NCBI RefSeq assembly: GCF_001427285.1
Contig: NZ_LMFV01000045.1
Coordinates: forward strand, 222,708-255,721
Origin: Mesorhizobium sp. Root552
GTDB taxonomy: Bacteria; Pseudomonadota; Alphaproteobacteria; Rhizobiales; Rhizobiaceae
Length of the DNA: 33,014 bases
Direction: 5' to 3'
The notes under the pieces were generated by a model. It did not search any database and was not told the DNA's origin. It saw nothing but the letters and a program-made list of their open reading frames with translations. Below, one piece after another: positions 8,528 to 16,225 of this stretch (position 1 is the first letter of the stretch; every line of letters starts with the position of its first letter). The position numbers and the translations under genes are program-made.

Positions 8528-9343
8528 TCAGCCCGCCAGTTCGATCGAGCGCAGGCGGGCGGCGTCGACGGCTTCGGTGAGCAGCTTGGTCAGGCGGTCC
8601 TCGCCCATCAAAACGGCAAGGGCCGCCGCGGTAGTACCGTTCGGGCTGGTGACCTGTTGGCGCAGCACGCCAGGTTCCTCGGAACTTTCGGCAGCAAGAG
8701 AGGCAGCGCCGTACACCGTCTGCATGGCGAGTAGCTTGGCCGTATTCGCCGGCAGCCCTGCCTTCTGCGCCGCTGTGGTCAGTGCTTCGATGAAGTGGAA
8801 GATATAGGCCGGTCCCGAGCCCGAAACCGCGGTGACGGCATCCATCAGGCTCTCGTCATCGATCGTCGCCACTTCGCCGCTGGCCGACAGAAGATCGGCA
8901 ACCAGGGTCTTGGTGGCGTTGCTGACGAGCCGGTTCGAATAGAGCACCATCATGCCCTTGCCGATGGCGGCGGGCGTGTTGGGCATGCAGCGCATTACTG
9001 GCGCCTTGCCTCCGAGGATCTGTTCGAACGTCGATACCGCGGTGCCGGCGGCAATGCTGACGAATGTCGTACGGCCGTCCCCGAACCGCTTGTAGCCTTC
9101 GACGACACTCCGGATGACCTGCGGCTTGACCGCGATCACCACAAGTTCGGGCGCTGAATCGCTGCCCAGCCTTTCGGCATTGGCATCGGCCTGGCAGCCA
9201 AGTGCCGCTGCCCGCTCGCGCAGGCTTTCGTTCGGTTCGATGACGAAGACTTCGGCGGCCTTCAGCTTGCCGGATTTTATCCACCCCGCCAGCATCGCGT
9301 AGCCCATATTGCCGCAACCGACGAGAACAAGCCTGATAGTCAT
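8528..9343 (-). CDS. proC: Pyrroline-5-carboxylate reductase
   Basis: This 272-residue enzyme performs the last step of proline synthesis, reducing 1-pyrroline-5-carboxylate with NAD(P)H. The N-terminal Rossmann fold shows VGCGNMG; CMPNTPAAIGKGM and the helical dimerisation domain AVSGSGPAYIF follow, and the C-terminal signature LRQQVTSPNGTT is present. The start at 9343 has a strong GGAGGG site five bases upstream; the frame is open far beyond this but does not encode family sequence. It lies on the same strand as the polysaccharide polymerase/ligase gene, 56 bases downstream of it, and could be partly cotranscribed. Confidence 0.96.
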   Translation of the reverse strand: MTIRLVLVGCGNMGYAMLAGWIKSGKLKAAEVFVIEPNESLRERAAALGCQADANAERLGSDSAPELVVIAVKPQVIRSVVEGYKRFGDGRTTFVSIAAGTAVSTFEQILGGKAPVMRCMPNTPAAIGKGMMVLYSNRLVSNATKTLVADLLSASGEVATIDDESLMDAVTAVSGSGPAYIFHFIEALTTAAQKAGLPANTAKLLAMQTVYGAASLAAESSEEPGVLRQQVTSPNGTTAAALAVLMGEDRLTKLLTEAVDAARLRSIELAG

Positions 9344-9354
9344 GGAAACCCTCC

Positions 9355-9380
9355 GGGAACGGTCCTCAATAGACGTTCCC
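9355..9380. repeat. Inverted repeat upstream of proC
   Basis: GGGAACG (9355-9361) and CGTTCCC (9374-9380) are perfectly complementary with a 12-base spacer. The dyad lies between the stop of the polymerase/ligase gene and the ribosome-binding site of proC. It might be a weak terminator for the upstream gene, an operator for proC, or chance. Confidence 0.35.
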
Positions 9381-9399
9381 TTTGCCGCGGGAAAGGCCT

Positions 9400-10719
9400 T
9401 CAGTTGGGGCGGATGGTTGCAAGCGGACGCAGCGAAGCCTGCCGCAGGCCGAAAAGGCCGAAAAGGAAGAACAGCCAGACCGGGTCGGCGCGGCGGAAGA
9501 AGAAACTTTCGAGAAATGCGTTGAGCGCGGCAAACAGCACCACCATCATGAAAAAGTCGCCGAGATAGATGTTTTCCTTCAAGAGCGGGATGCGCATGTA
9601 GTCGCGCAGCGGTGCGACGAGGAAGGTATAGGCAACCACGCACAGCGCCGGAATGCCCATCAGTACGGCGGTGTCGAGATAACCGTTATGGCCGTGCACG
9701 ATGGAGCGGATATCCCAGGCCCGGTCGAAGGGCTGGTCCTGGTTCAACAGGAGCGGCGTGCCCCAGAAACTCTCATAGCCGTAGCCGGTCCACGGGCGCT
9801 TTGCCAGCATCTCGCCGGCAAACTCCCACAAGGTGGTTCGCCCGGTATAGGTCAGGTCCGGGAAATAGTGCGCGGCCAAGGTCTTCATCGGCTCGATGAA
9901 GACTATGCCGAGCGTGCCGAGCGCAGTCACAATGATTGCCAGCATGAACAGCACCGGCGTGCCGAGCCTCATGCCGACGATGCCGGGCACCATGACGATG
10001 AGGATCGAGAACGGCACCAGCCCGGCGGTTGTCTTGGAGCCGGTGTGCAGCATGAAATTCATGGCGCAGAGGAAGATCAGCGCGCCCCAGATGCGCCTGC
10101 CGCGCCGGAACAGATAGAGCCCGGCGAAACTGAAGCAGGCCATGACCGGGCCGGCGATGTTCTTGTGTGCGAACACGCCGCGCCACAGGCCGGCATGTTC
10201 CGGCTCCTGCGAAGCGGTGGTGTGCAGCGCTTCGTTCGGAAACACGATCAGGCCGACATAGGAAAGTCCCATCACCACAACGATGGTGACGATGAGGACG
10301 GTCGAGAAAGCTTCCGCATCGCGCGGCAACGCAAGAATGGTGGCCACCGTGGTCATCGCAATCAGGGTGAAGAACGCTGTGCGCATGGCCGAGGATGGGT
10401 CCGCCGCCATGGCGACGGAAAGCAGGAAGAAGCCCAGCGTCAGCAGCCATGACGGGCTGAGCAGGGATCGCACCACCTTGGGGTCGGCCAGAGTGGACAG
10501 GGCAAACAGTGAAATTGCGCCCAGCGCGCTGAATCCGAGCTGGTTGACGATGTCGCCGCCATCGCCGCTGCCTTCCGCGCCGGACGGCTGGAAGGGCCGG
10601 AACGACACCAGCAAAAGGGTGAACAGCAGCGCTGCGGCTGCCGTTGCCATGCCGTCGCGCGTGAAAGCGGCGGCAAGCGACGCGCGCTCAGTTTTTCTCA
10701 GGCTGCCGGTATTGCTCAT
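9400..10719 (-). CDS. O-antigen ligase/Wzy-family polysaccharide polymerase
   Basis: This 439-residue integral membrane protein has about ten to twelve hydrophobic segments. The Wzy_C-type region carries TGRTTLWEF, then AKRPWTGYGYESFWG, and a periplasmic-loop HGHNGYLDTAVLMG, the pattern of O-antigen ligases and ExoQ-like polymerases. Such proteins join repeat units on the periplasmic face, either to each other or to an acceptor. Polymerase and ligase cannot be told apart from sequence alone. The start at 10719 overlaps the end of the upstream GT2 gene by 32 bases, which suggests translational coupling; an in-frame ATG two codons earlier is possible. Confidence 0.82.
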   Translation of the reverse strand: MSNTGSLRKTERASLAAAFTRDGMATAAAALLFTLLLVSFRPFQPSGAEGSGDGGDIVNQLGFSALGAISLFALSTLADPKVVRSLLSPSWLLTLGFFLLSVAMAADPSSAMRTAFFTLIAMTTVATILALPRDAEAFSTVLIVTIVVVMGLSYVGLIVFPNEALHTTASQEPEHAGLWRGVFAHKNIAGPVMACFSFAGLYLFRRGRRIWGALIFLCAMNFMLHTGSKTTAGLVPFSILIVMVPGIVGMRLGTPVLFMLAIIVTALGTLGIVFIEPMKTLAAHYFPDLTYTGRTTLWEFAGEMLAKRPWTGYGYESFWGTPLLLNQDQPFDRAWDIRSIVHGHNGYLDTAVLMGIPALCVVAYTFLVAPLRDYMRIPLLKENIYLGDFFMMVVLFAALNAFLESFFFRRADPVWLFFLFGLFGLRQASLRPLATIRPN

Positions 10720-11686
10720 TGGCATATCCGAACTCGGCAAAGACGCGACCGAGAGCCACATGGATCGGGTAGACGGCGACAGACGGCGAACCGGTCTTTA
10801 TCAGGCGCAGCAACCCGCGAAACGGTGAGGCGGCCAGAAGGGCGAGGCTCTTGGCAAATACCCTGGCCGCGGCAAAGGGAGTGCCAGCGCGCTTCTTCTT
10901 TTCGACCAGCGTGGAAATCACACCGTTGCGCAGGCTGCGCGCCCTGATCCAGTCGGCTTCGGTGCGGCGTGCCGGCACCGTTTCCATCACCTTGGCCTCG
11001 GCGCACCAGCCGAGCCGGAAACCACGCTGGGCGGCCCGGCTGAGGAAATCCGAATCGCCGCCGCCCATGAAATTGAAGCGCAGGTCGAGATAAGGCGGTC
11101 CCATGGCCTCCAGCACAGCGCGGCTGACAAGCAGGTTGCCGGATGAATAAAGTGCTGCAACGCGCCCGCTCTCACGATGCGGCGGAGCAAAGACCGGGTG
11201 CGAGGCCCATGCGGTGTCGGAAGGCTTGCTGAACAACGGCACCTGCGGTCCACCGACGATATCGGCCGGCAATGTCTCGGCAGCGCGGCACAGGTTTTCC
11301 AGCCAGGATGGATCGGCGATCTCGTCGTCGTCGATGACCACAAGGTGACGGAAGTTCGGGAAGTGATCGACCGCCGTTTGCCAGCCGGCATTGTAGGCGC
11401 TGCAATTGCCGCGGGCGTGGGCAATGATGACCATGCCTGCCAACTGGGCGTCTTCGAACAGCGGCGCGGCAGCCGCAGCACCTTCGCGAAGCTCGGCTTC
11501 GTTCTCCATCACGACAACGGCGAAGCGGCGCGAGGTTTTCTGGTTCTTCAGCGAATCGAGCGTTTCCAGCACCTGCTGCGGACGCTTGAAGGTTGGCAGC
11601 GTGACGACCGCTTCTATTTCCCCGGCGTTCAGGCCGGGCGAGCGCGCAACGATTGATATGGCATCTGGTGTGGGCAAGGCATCCAT
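10688..11686 (-). CDS. Family 2 glycosyltransferase
   Basis: This 332-residue GT-A protein starts its catalytic domain with VVTLPTFKRPQQVLETLDSL (about 27-46). It shows the NCSAYNAGW nucleotide-site strand and a metal-binding VVIDDDEI (Asp119-121), with FMGGGDSDFLSRA later as the acceptor/ED-like loop. It is expected to add one sugar from a nucleotide donor to a lipid-linked repeat unit at the cytoplasmic face of the inner membrane. There is no convincing membrane span, but the C-terminal third (FAKSLALLAASPFRGLL) may attach to the membrane. It is the first gene of a two-gene unit with the polymerase/ligase. The sugar is unknown. Confidence 0.85.
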   Translation of the reverse strand: MDALPTPDAISIVARSPGLNAGEIEAVVTLPTFKRPQQVLETLDSLKNQKTSRRFAVVVMENEAELREGAAAAAPLFEDAQLAGMVIIAHARGNCSAYNAGWQTAVDHFPNFRHLVVIDDDEIADPSWLENLCRAAETLPADIVGGPQVPLFSKPSDTAWASHPVFAPPHRESGRVAALYSSGNLLVSRAVLEAMGPPYLDLRFNFMGGGDSDFLSRAAQRGFRLGWCAEAKVMETVPARRTEADWIRARSLRNGVISTLVEKKKRAGTPFAAARVFAKSLALLAASPFRGLLRLIKTGSPSVAVYPIHVALGRVFAEFGYANEQYRQPEKN

Positions 11687-11854
11687 CGCAACGGGTCAAG
11701 CAGTTCAGCTTCCCCGATAGCACCCTGACGATAAGGCTTCGTTAATCACCTTTCACTGCGAAGCGACTTGGTAGCCGCGAATCGAGCTACGAGCGGTCCA
11801 AGCTTAAGCAAGGTTTCACTCCAGGGTTGATAGGGAGTGGCCTGGATAGGTGAA

Positions 11855-13027
11855 ATGAATCTGCTGTTCGCTACATCGATCGTGCCAGACGGCGCTGCCG
11901 CCTCTGGCTACGAGATCGCCAATGCCGCGATCATAGACGCCTTGCGCCGCGCCGGCGCGAGCGTGACGGTGATCGGCTTTACCTGGCCGGGAAAGCCGCC
12001 CATCGACCCCGATGCTACAATCGTGCTGGGCAGCGTGGACGTGCGCACGCAGGGCGCTTCCGTCGGACAGAAGCTTGCATGGATGGCGCGCGCTCTCGCA
12101 TCCGGTTTGACGTTTTCCTCGGCCAAGCTGCGCATCGTCAGCGAACAGGTAGTCCGCGACGCGATCCGCAGGACCGGGCCGTTCGACGCCTATGTGCTGA
12201 ACTCGGTGCAGTTCGCGGGAGCCTTCGAACGCGTTCTTGCCGACAGGCCGGCGCTTTTCGTGGCGCACAATGTCGAGCAGAATTCGGCGCTGGAAAATGC
12301 CGAAGCGGCATCGAGCCCGGTACAGCGTCTGCTCTTCCGGCGCGAGGCGCGATTGCTGAAGGCGCTGGAAGCGCGGCTTTGCGCACGGGCACGCTTTGTC
12401 TTTACGCTGGCGGAAGAGGATCGCGCGGCGTTAGGCGTGGCATCCGATGCGCGTTCTGTCGCCCTGCCCCTCATTACCACCGCCAGCGCGCCGGCAAAAA
12501 CGCCGCGCAATATCGATTGCGATGCAGCCCTCATCGGCACGTGGACCTGGCAGCCCAATCGCATCGGGCTGGAGTGGTTCCTGCGGCACGTCGTGCCCTA
12601 TCTGCCGGGCGACTTCCGCATACGCATTGCGGGCAATGCGCCGGCTGACCTTTCTTCTTCGCATCCCGGCGTCCAGTTCGTCGGGCGTGTCCCGGATGCA
12701 CAGGCTTTCGTGCGCAACGCCGCTGTCATTCCGCTGATCAGCACGGCGGGTTCCGGCGTTCAGCTGAAGACGATCGAGACTTTCGAACTCGGCTTGCCGT
12801 CGGTGGCGACCAGCCGTTCGCTGCGCGGCATCGCCTACCGGCCGTCCAACTGCGTCGTGACCGACGAGCCCAAGGCCTTTGCCGCTGCGCTCGTTGAGGC
12901 GGCTTCCAGGCCGGGCGCGGATGTCGATGGCTCCGCGTTCCATGCCCGCCAGATGAAAGCGCTGGATGCTGCTGTCGCCAAGGGCCTCAAGGCGCTCGGC
13001 CTCAGCCGGCAGGAGGCGTTTGCATGA
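11855..13027 (+). CDS. GT4-like glycosyltransferase
   Basis: The 390-residue product has a GT-B architecture: an N-terminal lobe from MNLLFATSIVPDG, with LFVAHNVEQNS near residue 136, and a C-terminal nucleotide-sugar lobe with GTWTWQPNRIGLEWF, VQFVGRVPD and LKTIETFELGLPSVAT. The last stretch corresponds to the donor-binding loop of GT4 enzymes. A GTG at 11837 would add six residues, but AGGTGA just before the ATG at 11855 supports the shorter form. It heads a plus-strand unit of three genes: its stop overlaps the ATG of the WecG-type gene in ATGA, and the third gene is also overlapped. Confidence 0.82.
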   Translation: MNLLFATSIVPDGAAASGYEIANAAIIDALRRAGASVTVIGFTWPGKPPIDPDATIVLGSVDVRTQGASVGQKLAWMARALASGLTFSSAKLRIVSEQVVRDAIRRTGPFDAYVLNSVQFAGAFERVLADRPALFVAHNVEQNSALENAEAASSPVQRLLFRREARLLKALEARLCARARFVFTLAEEDRAALGVASDARSVALPLITTASAPAKTPRNIDCDAALIGTWTWQPNRIGLEWFLRHVVPYLPGDFRIRIAGNAPADLSSSHPGVQFVGRVPDAQAFVRNAAVIPLISTAGSGVQLKTIETFELGLPSVATSRSLRGIAYRPSNCVVTDEPKAFAAALVEAASRPGADVDGSAFHARQMKALDAAVAKGLKALGLSRQEAFA

Positions 13028-13818
13028 ACGTCCATGCCGCACGCGCAGCCTTCGGTCGCAATGCCTGGAAATCAATTCTGGGCATTCCGGTGGTCAGCAT
13101 CGACTGGGACCAGGCGATCTCGCTGCTCACCCATATGATCGATGACCGGCGCTTCACCAAGGTCACTTTCCTCAACGCGCACAACGCCAATCTCGCCTAT
13201 GCCGATCCGGCCTTTGCCGAAGCGCTGGACGACTTTCTTATCCTGCCGGACGGCATTGGCGTCGATATCGCCGCCAAGGTGCTTTACGGCTCCCCCTTCC
13301 CGGCCAATCTTAACGGCACCGATTTCGTGCCGGCTTTCCTGCAGGCGTCTATACGGCCGCTGACGGTGGGCCTGCTCGGAACGACGCGGGCCAATGCCGA
13401 CGCGGCCTCCCGCAAGTTTCGGGCTCTTGCGCCCCAGCACAGGTTCGAGGTCATCCACGACGGCTATTTCTCGGCTTCGGAAGAAGCCGGCATCGTTGAA
13501 CGCATCGGTCGCCTGAGGCCGGACATCCTGTTGGTGGCGATGGGCGTGCCGCGTCAGGAATTGTGGATCGCCCGAAATATCGATGCCAGCCACTGCACCT
13601 TGCCGATCGCCGTCGGCGCCCTGCTGGACTTCATGAGCGGCACCGTGCCGCGGGCGCCGCTCTGGGTGCGCAAGCTCAGGCTGGAGTGGGTGTTCCGCTT
13701 GCTGATCGAGCCGGGTCGCATGTGGCGGCGCTACATTCTTGGTAACCCGGTCTTCCTGTGGCGCGTCGCCCGCCAGAAGATATTGCGCAGGCCGGAGCCT
13801 GCCGGGGAGCCGCGGTGA
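13024..13818 (+). CDS. WecG/TagA/CpsF family glycosyltransferase
   Basis: This 264-residue protein matches the GT26 family. It has TFLNAHNANLAY near residue 41, ILPDGIGVDIAAK near 74, NLNGTDFVPAFL near 97, a VGLLGTT strand, and the family signature GVPRQELWIARN near 175. Members transfer ManNAc, ManNAcA, glucose or related sugars to undecaprenyl-diphosphate-linked intermediates and work as peripheral membrane enzymes. It is translationally coupled on both sides: ATGA overlap with the upstream gene and GTGA overlap with the downstream gene. Confidence 0.93.
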   Translation: MNVHAARAAFGRNAWKSILGIPVVSIDWDQAISLLTHMIDDRRFTKVTFLNAHNANLAYADPAFAEALDDFLILPDGIGVDIAAKVLYGSPFPANLNGTDFVPAFLQASIRPLTVGLLGTTRANADAASRKFRALAPQHRFEVIHDGYFSASEEAGIVERIGRLRPDILLVAMGVPRQELWIARNIDASHCTLPIAVGALLDFMSGTVPRAPLWVRKLRLEWVFRLLIEPGRMWRRYILGNPVFLWRVARQKILRRPEPAGEPR

Positions 13819-14741
13819 ACAGTCGCTTCGAGCCGCAGGCCGCTGTTGCTGGCGCGCAAGCGGCTATGGGGACTTCCGCGGCAATCGTTACGGCCAGCTA
13901 CGCACCGGACTTCGACCGCTGCCGATTGCTATGCGAAACGCTGGATCGTTACGTCTCCGGAACAAAACATCATTACCTGCTGGTCGAGCACAGCGACATA
14001 CAGCTTTTCCGGCGGTTGGAAGGTCCGCATCGTACGGTCGTCGACGAAAAGGACATCCTGCCGCGCTGGCTGCATGTTTTCAGCGACCCGCTGAGCTTAT
14101 TTAGCCGGCGTATCTGGTTGAGCCTGAAGGCTCCTCCACTGCGGGGCTGGCATGTCCAGCAGCTTCGCCGCATCGCCATTGCGGCGCATATTTCCGAGGA
14201 TGTGCTCGTTTATTGCGATTCAGACGTCGCGTTTCTGAAGCCCTTCGATCTGGGCGCTTTCCAGCGTGACGGCAAAGTCCGGCTGTTTCGCCGCGACAAC
14301 GCATTTTCGAGCGGCGCGCCCGACAAGCATGGTCTCTGGTCGTGCAATGCCGGCAGCCTGCTTGGCATCGCCCAGCCCGCCGTTTCGCCTCATGACTATA
14401 TTTCGACCCTGATCGCCTGGCGTCGCGCTTCGGTGACGGACATGTGCGCGCACATTGAAAAGCTGCATGGCCGCCATTGGGTTGAAGCCTTGGCAGCCGA
14501 CCGCCGCTTTTCCGAGTGCCTCGTCTACGGCCGTTTTGTCGATGAGGTTATCGGCGGGAAGGATCATTTCCATGGCGCGGAAGAGTTCTGCCGCGTCCAC
14601 TGGACAGGCGAGGCTCTGTCAGACGAAGCGTTCCGAAGCTTTGTTGCCGCGATGACGCCCGAGCAGGTTGCCATCGGCATGCAGTCCTTCATCGGCACCG
14701 ATCTTGGCCGCATCCGTCGCCTGCTCGGCCAGATCGACTAG
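13815..14741 (+). CDS. DUF6492-type putative glycosyltransferase
   Basis: The 308-residue product resembles DUF6492 proteins, a GT-A-like group. It begins its domain with AAIVTASYAPDFDRC, has HYLLVEHSD and RRIAIAAHISEDVLVYCDSD, where Asp135-Ser-Asp137 is a metal-binding DxD candidate, and later FHGAEEFCRVHW. The GTG at 13815 overlaps the upstream stop in GTGA and has GGGGAG upstream, so it is preferred to the longer frame from 13758 and to an internal ATG at 13866. Its product should act in the same polysaccharide pathway. Its stop lies one base from the stop of the convergent flippase gene. Confidence 0.75.
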   Translation: MNSRFEPQAAVAGAQAAMGTSAAIVTASYAPDFDRCRLLCETLDRYVSGTKHHYLLVEHSDIQLFRRLEGPHRTVVDEKDILPRWLHVFSDPLSLFSRRIWLSLKAPPLRGWHVQQLRRIAIAAHISEDVLVYCDSDVAFLKPFDLGAFQRDGKVRLFRRDNAFSSGAPDKHGLWSCNAGSLLGIAQPAVSPHDYISTLIAWRRASVTDMCAHIEKLHGRHWVEALAADRRFSECLVYGRFVDEVIGGKDHFHGAEEFCRVHWTGEALSDEAFRSFVAAMTPEQVAIGMQSFIGTDLGRIRRLLGQID

Positions 14742-14742
14742 T

Positions 14743-16038
14743 TCAGATGGCCTTTGCCGGGCGGCGCATCGCGCAATAGGTAAGCAAGGCCGACACCAGA
14801 TAAAGCAGCAGGAAGGCGCCGTTCAGCGACAGGACAAGCTGCGGCGTCTGGTCGAACTCCTTCAGCACGGCTACGAGCAGGAGCGCCTTTAGCCCTGCGA
14901 GCAACGCCAGATTGACGGCGCGCACCAAGGTCTGCCCACGGGCAAACAGAAGCTCGGCCTGATATTCGACCAGATTGCGCAGGCCCGGCACGCACAGCGC
15001 CAGCAGGACGAGAGGCGCGGCTTCGCTGACATTGCGGCCAAGCGCGTTGGGGAAGAAATGCAGCAGCAGGCCAAGCGCCAGCAGGCCAAGCGTGGAAACG
15101 GCGAAGATGCCGCCCTCGATGCCCAGGCGCACTGAAAGCCGCGCCAGCAGTTGCGGCGTGCGCATCATGCGCTGCACCAGCATCATGGAGAAGGTGCGGA
15201 TCGGAATGGCGGTCAGGTCGACCAGCCGCATGATGATGGCATAGAGGCCAGCAAGGTGCGGTCCGCCGATTGCCAGAACCAGAAGCTTGTCGAATTCCAT
15301 CTGCAGGTAGAACAGCACTTCCGCGCCGGCAACGTAGATCGAATCGGCGAGCCGCCGCCAGTAGAGCTCAGTGCGCAGTCTCAGCCGCTGTCTCGGGTAG
15401 AAAATGCCGAATGCAACCGCGAGCGATACCGCGTTGGCTCCAATATAGAACCATGCCCAGGCTTCGAGTGTATGCGTGGAAGAGAACATGAAGGCGAGCG
15501 CACCAAGTGCTCGCAATGCCGCGGTGAGGATCGCGAGCGCCGCCGCCTTGCCGAACCGGCCAAGGCCGTTGTTGACGATCATGGCCACTTCGACGGGGCG
15601 CCACAGAAGCGATTCCGCAAACACGATTGCAACGAAGGCGGCGAGCGCAACGGTGCCGGAAAAGAAGACGAGATAGACACCATAGGACGCGGCGGCCAAT
15701 AGCGGCAGCGACAAAATCGCGAGCAGCAGGAAGCCGGCCGTGAACGTGCCGATCAGGTTGGGGCGGATGGTGGCGGTGCGGTAAAGCGCGGAAATGAAGC
15801 CGAAGGCCAGTATCCTCGACAGCATGACGCCGGCTGCCGAAGCGGTGGCGAACATGCCGAATTCGGCGATGGAAAGCGTGTTGGCAAGTGCGATGAAATA
15901 CACCAGCGAAAATACCAGCCGCCCGCCTGCACCGCTGATGGCCGACAGGTAGTCGCGCACGAGCCCTTTGCGCTCGGCAACAAAGCTGCCGAGCCGGGCA
16001 AGTCTTCCCTGCTGCGTGATGTCGCCGGCCTGTGTCAT
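14743..16038 (-). CDS. Polysaccharide flippase (Wzx/MATE-like)
   Basis: This 431-residue protein is almost entirely hydrophobic, with about twelve predicted membrane helices and short charged loops. The N-terminal segment GGRLVFSLVYFIALANTLSIAEFG is typical of polysaccharide-synthesis flippases of the MOP superfamily. The probable role is moving the undecaprenyl-linked repeat unit from the inner to the outer face of the inner membrane. It is transcribed alone on the minus strand and shares a 187-base divergent region with the Wzz-type gene. Confidence 0.83.
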   Translation of the reverse strand: MTQAGDITQQGRLARLGSFVAERKGLVRDYLSAISGAGGRLVFSLVYFIALANTLSIAEFGMFATASAAGVMLSRILAFGFISALYRTATIRPNLIGTFTAGFLLLAILSLPLLAAASYGVYLVFFSGTVALAAFVAIVFAESLLWRPVEVAMIVNNGLGRFGKAAALAILTAALRALGALAFMFSSTHTLEAWAWFYIGANAVSLAVAFGIFYPRQRLRLRTELYWRRLADSIYVAGAEVLFYLQMEFDKLLVLAIGGPHLAGLYAIIMRLVDLTAIPIRTFSMMLVQRMMRTPQLLARLSVRLGIEGGIFAVSTLGLLALGLLLHFFPNALGRNVSEAAPLVLLALCVPGLRNLVEYQAELLFARGQTLVRAVNLALLAGLKALLLVAVLKEFDQTPQLVLSLNGAFLLLYLVSALLTYCAMRRPAKAI

Positions 16039-16225
16039 CGAGCCAAGCCTAGCGACGAAAGCTTAATGCGCCCTTCAGCCATCGGGACAGGCGAAGGTTG
16101 CATTGCGGCGTCTCGAAATCGTAGGACAAATCGCCGTTAAATTAACCTTTTGTTTTCCACGCCTGTTTAGCTTGGCTTAACGAATGGCCGCCCTTGCGGC
16201 CGGTCTGCAATGGTAATGCCCGGAC
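16039..16225. promoter_or_regulatory. Divergent intergenic region between flippase and Wzz-type genes
   Basis: The 187 bases separate the starts of two divergent genes and must hold both promoters. An AT-rich stretch around 16136-16155 (ending TTAACCTTTTG) stands out against the GC-rich surroundings and is the likeliest promoter core. No consensus -35/-10 pair, known operator or terminator could be assigned with confidence. Confidence 0.4.
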
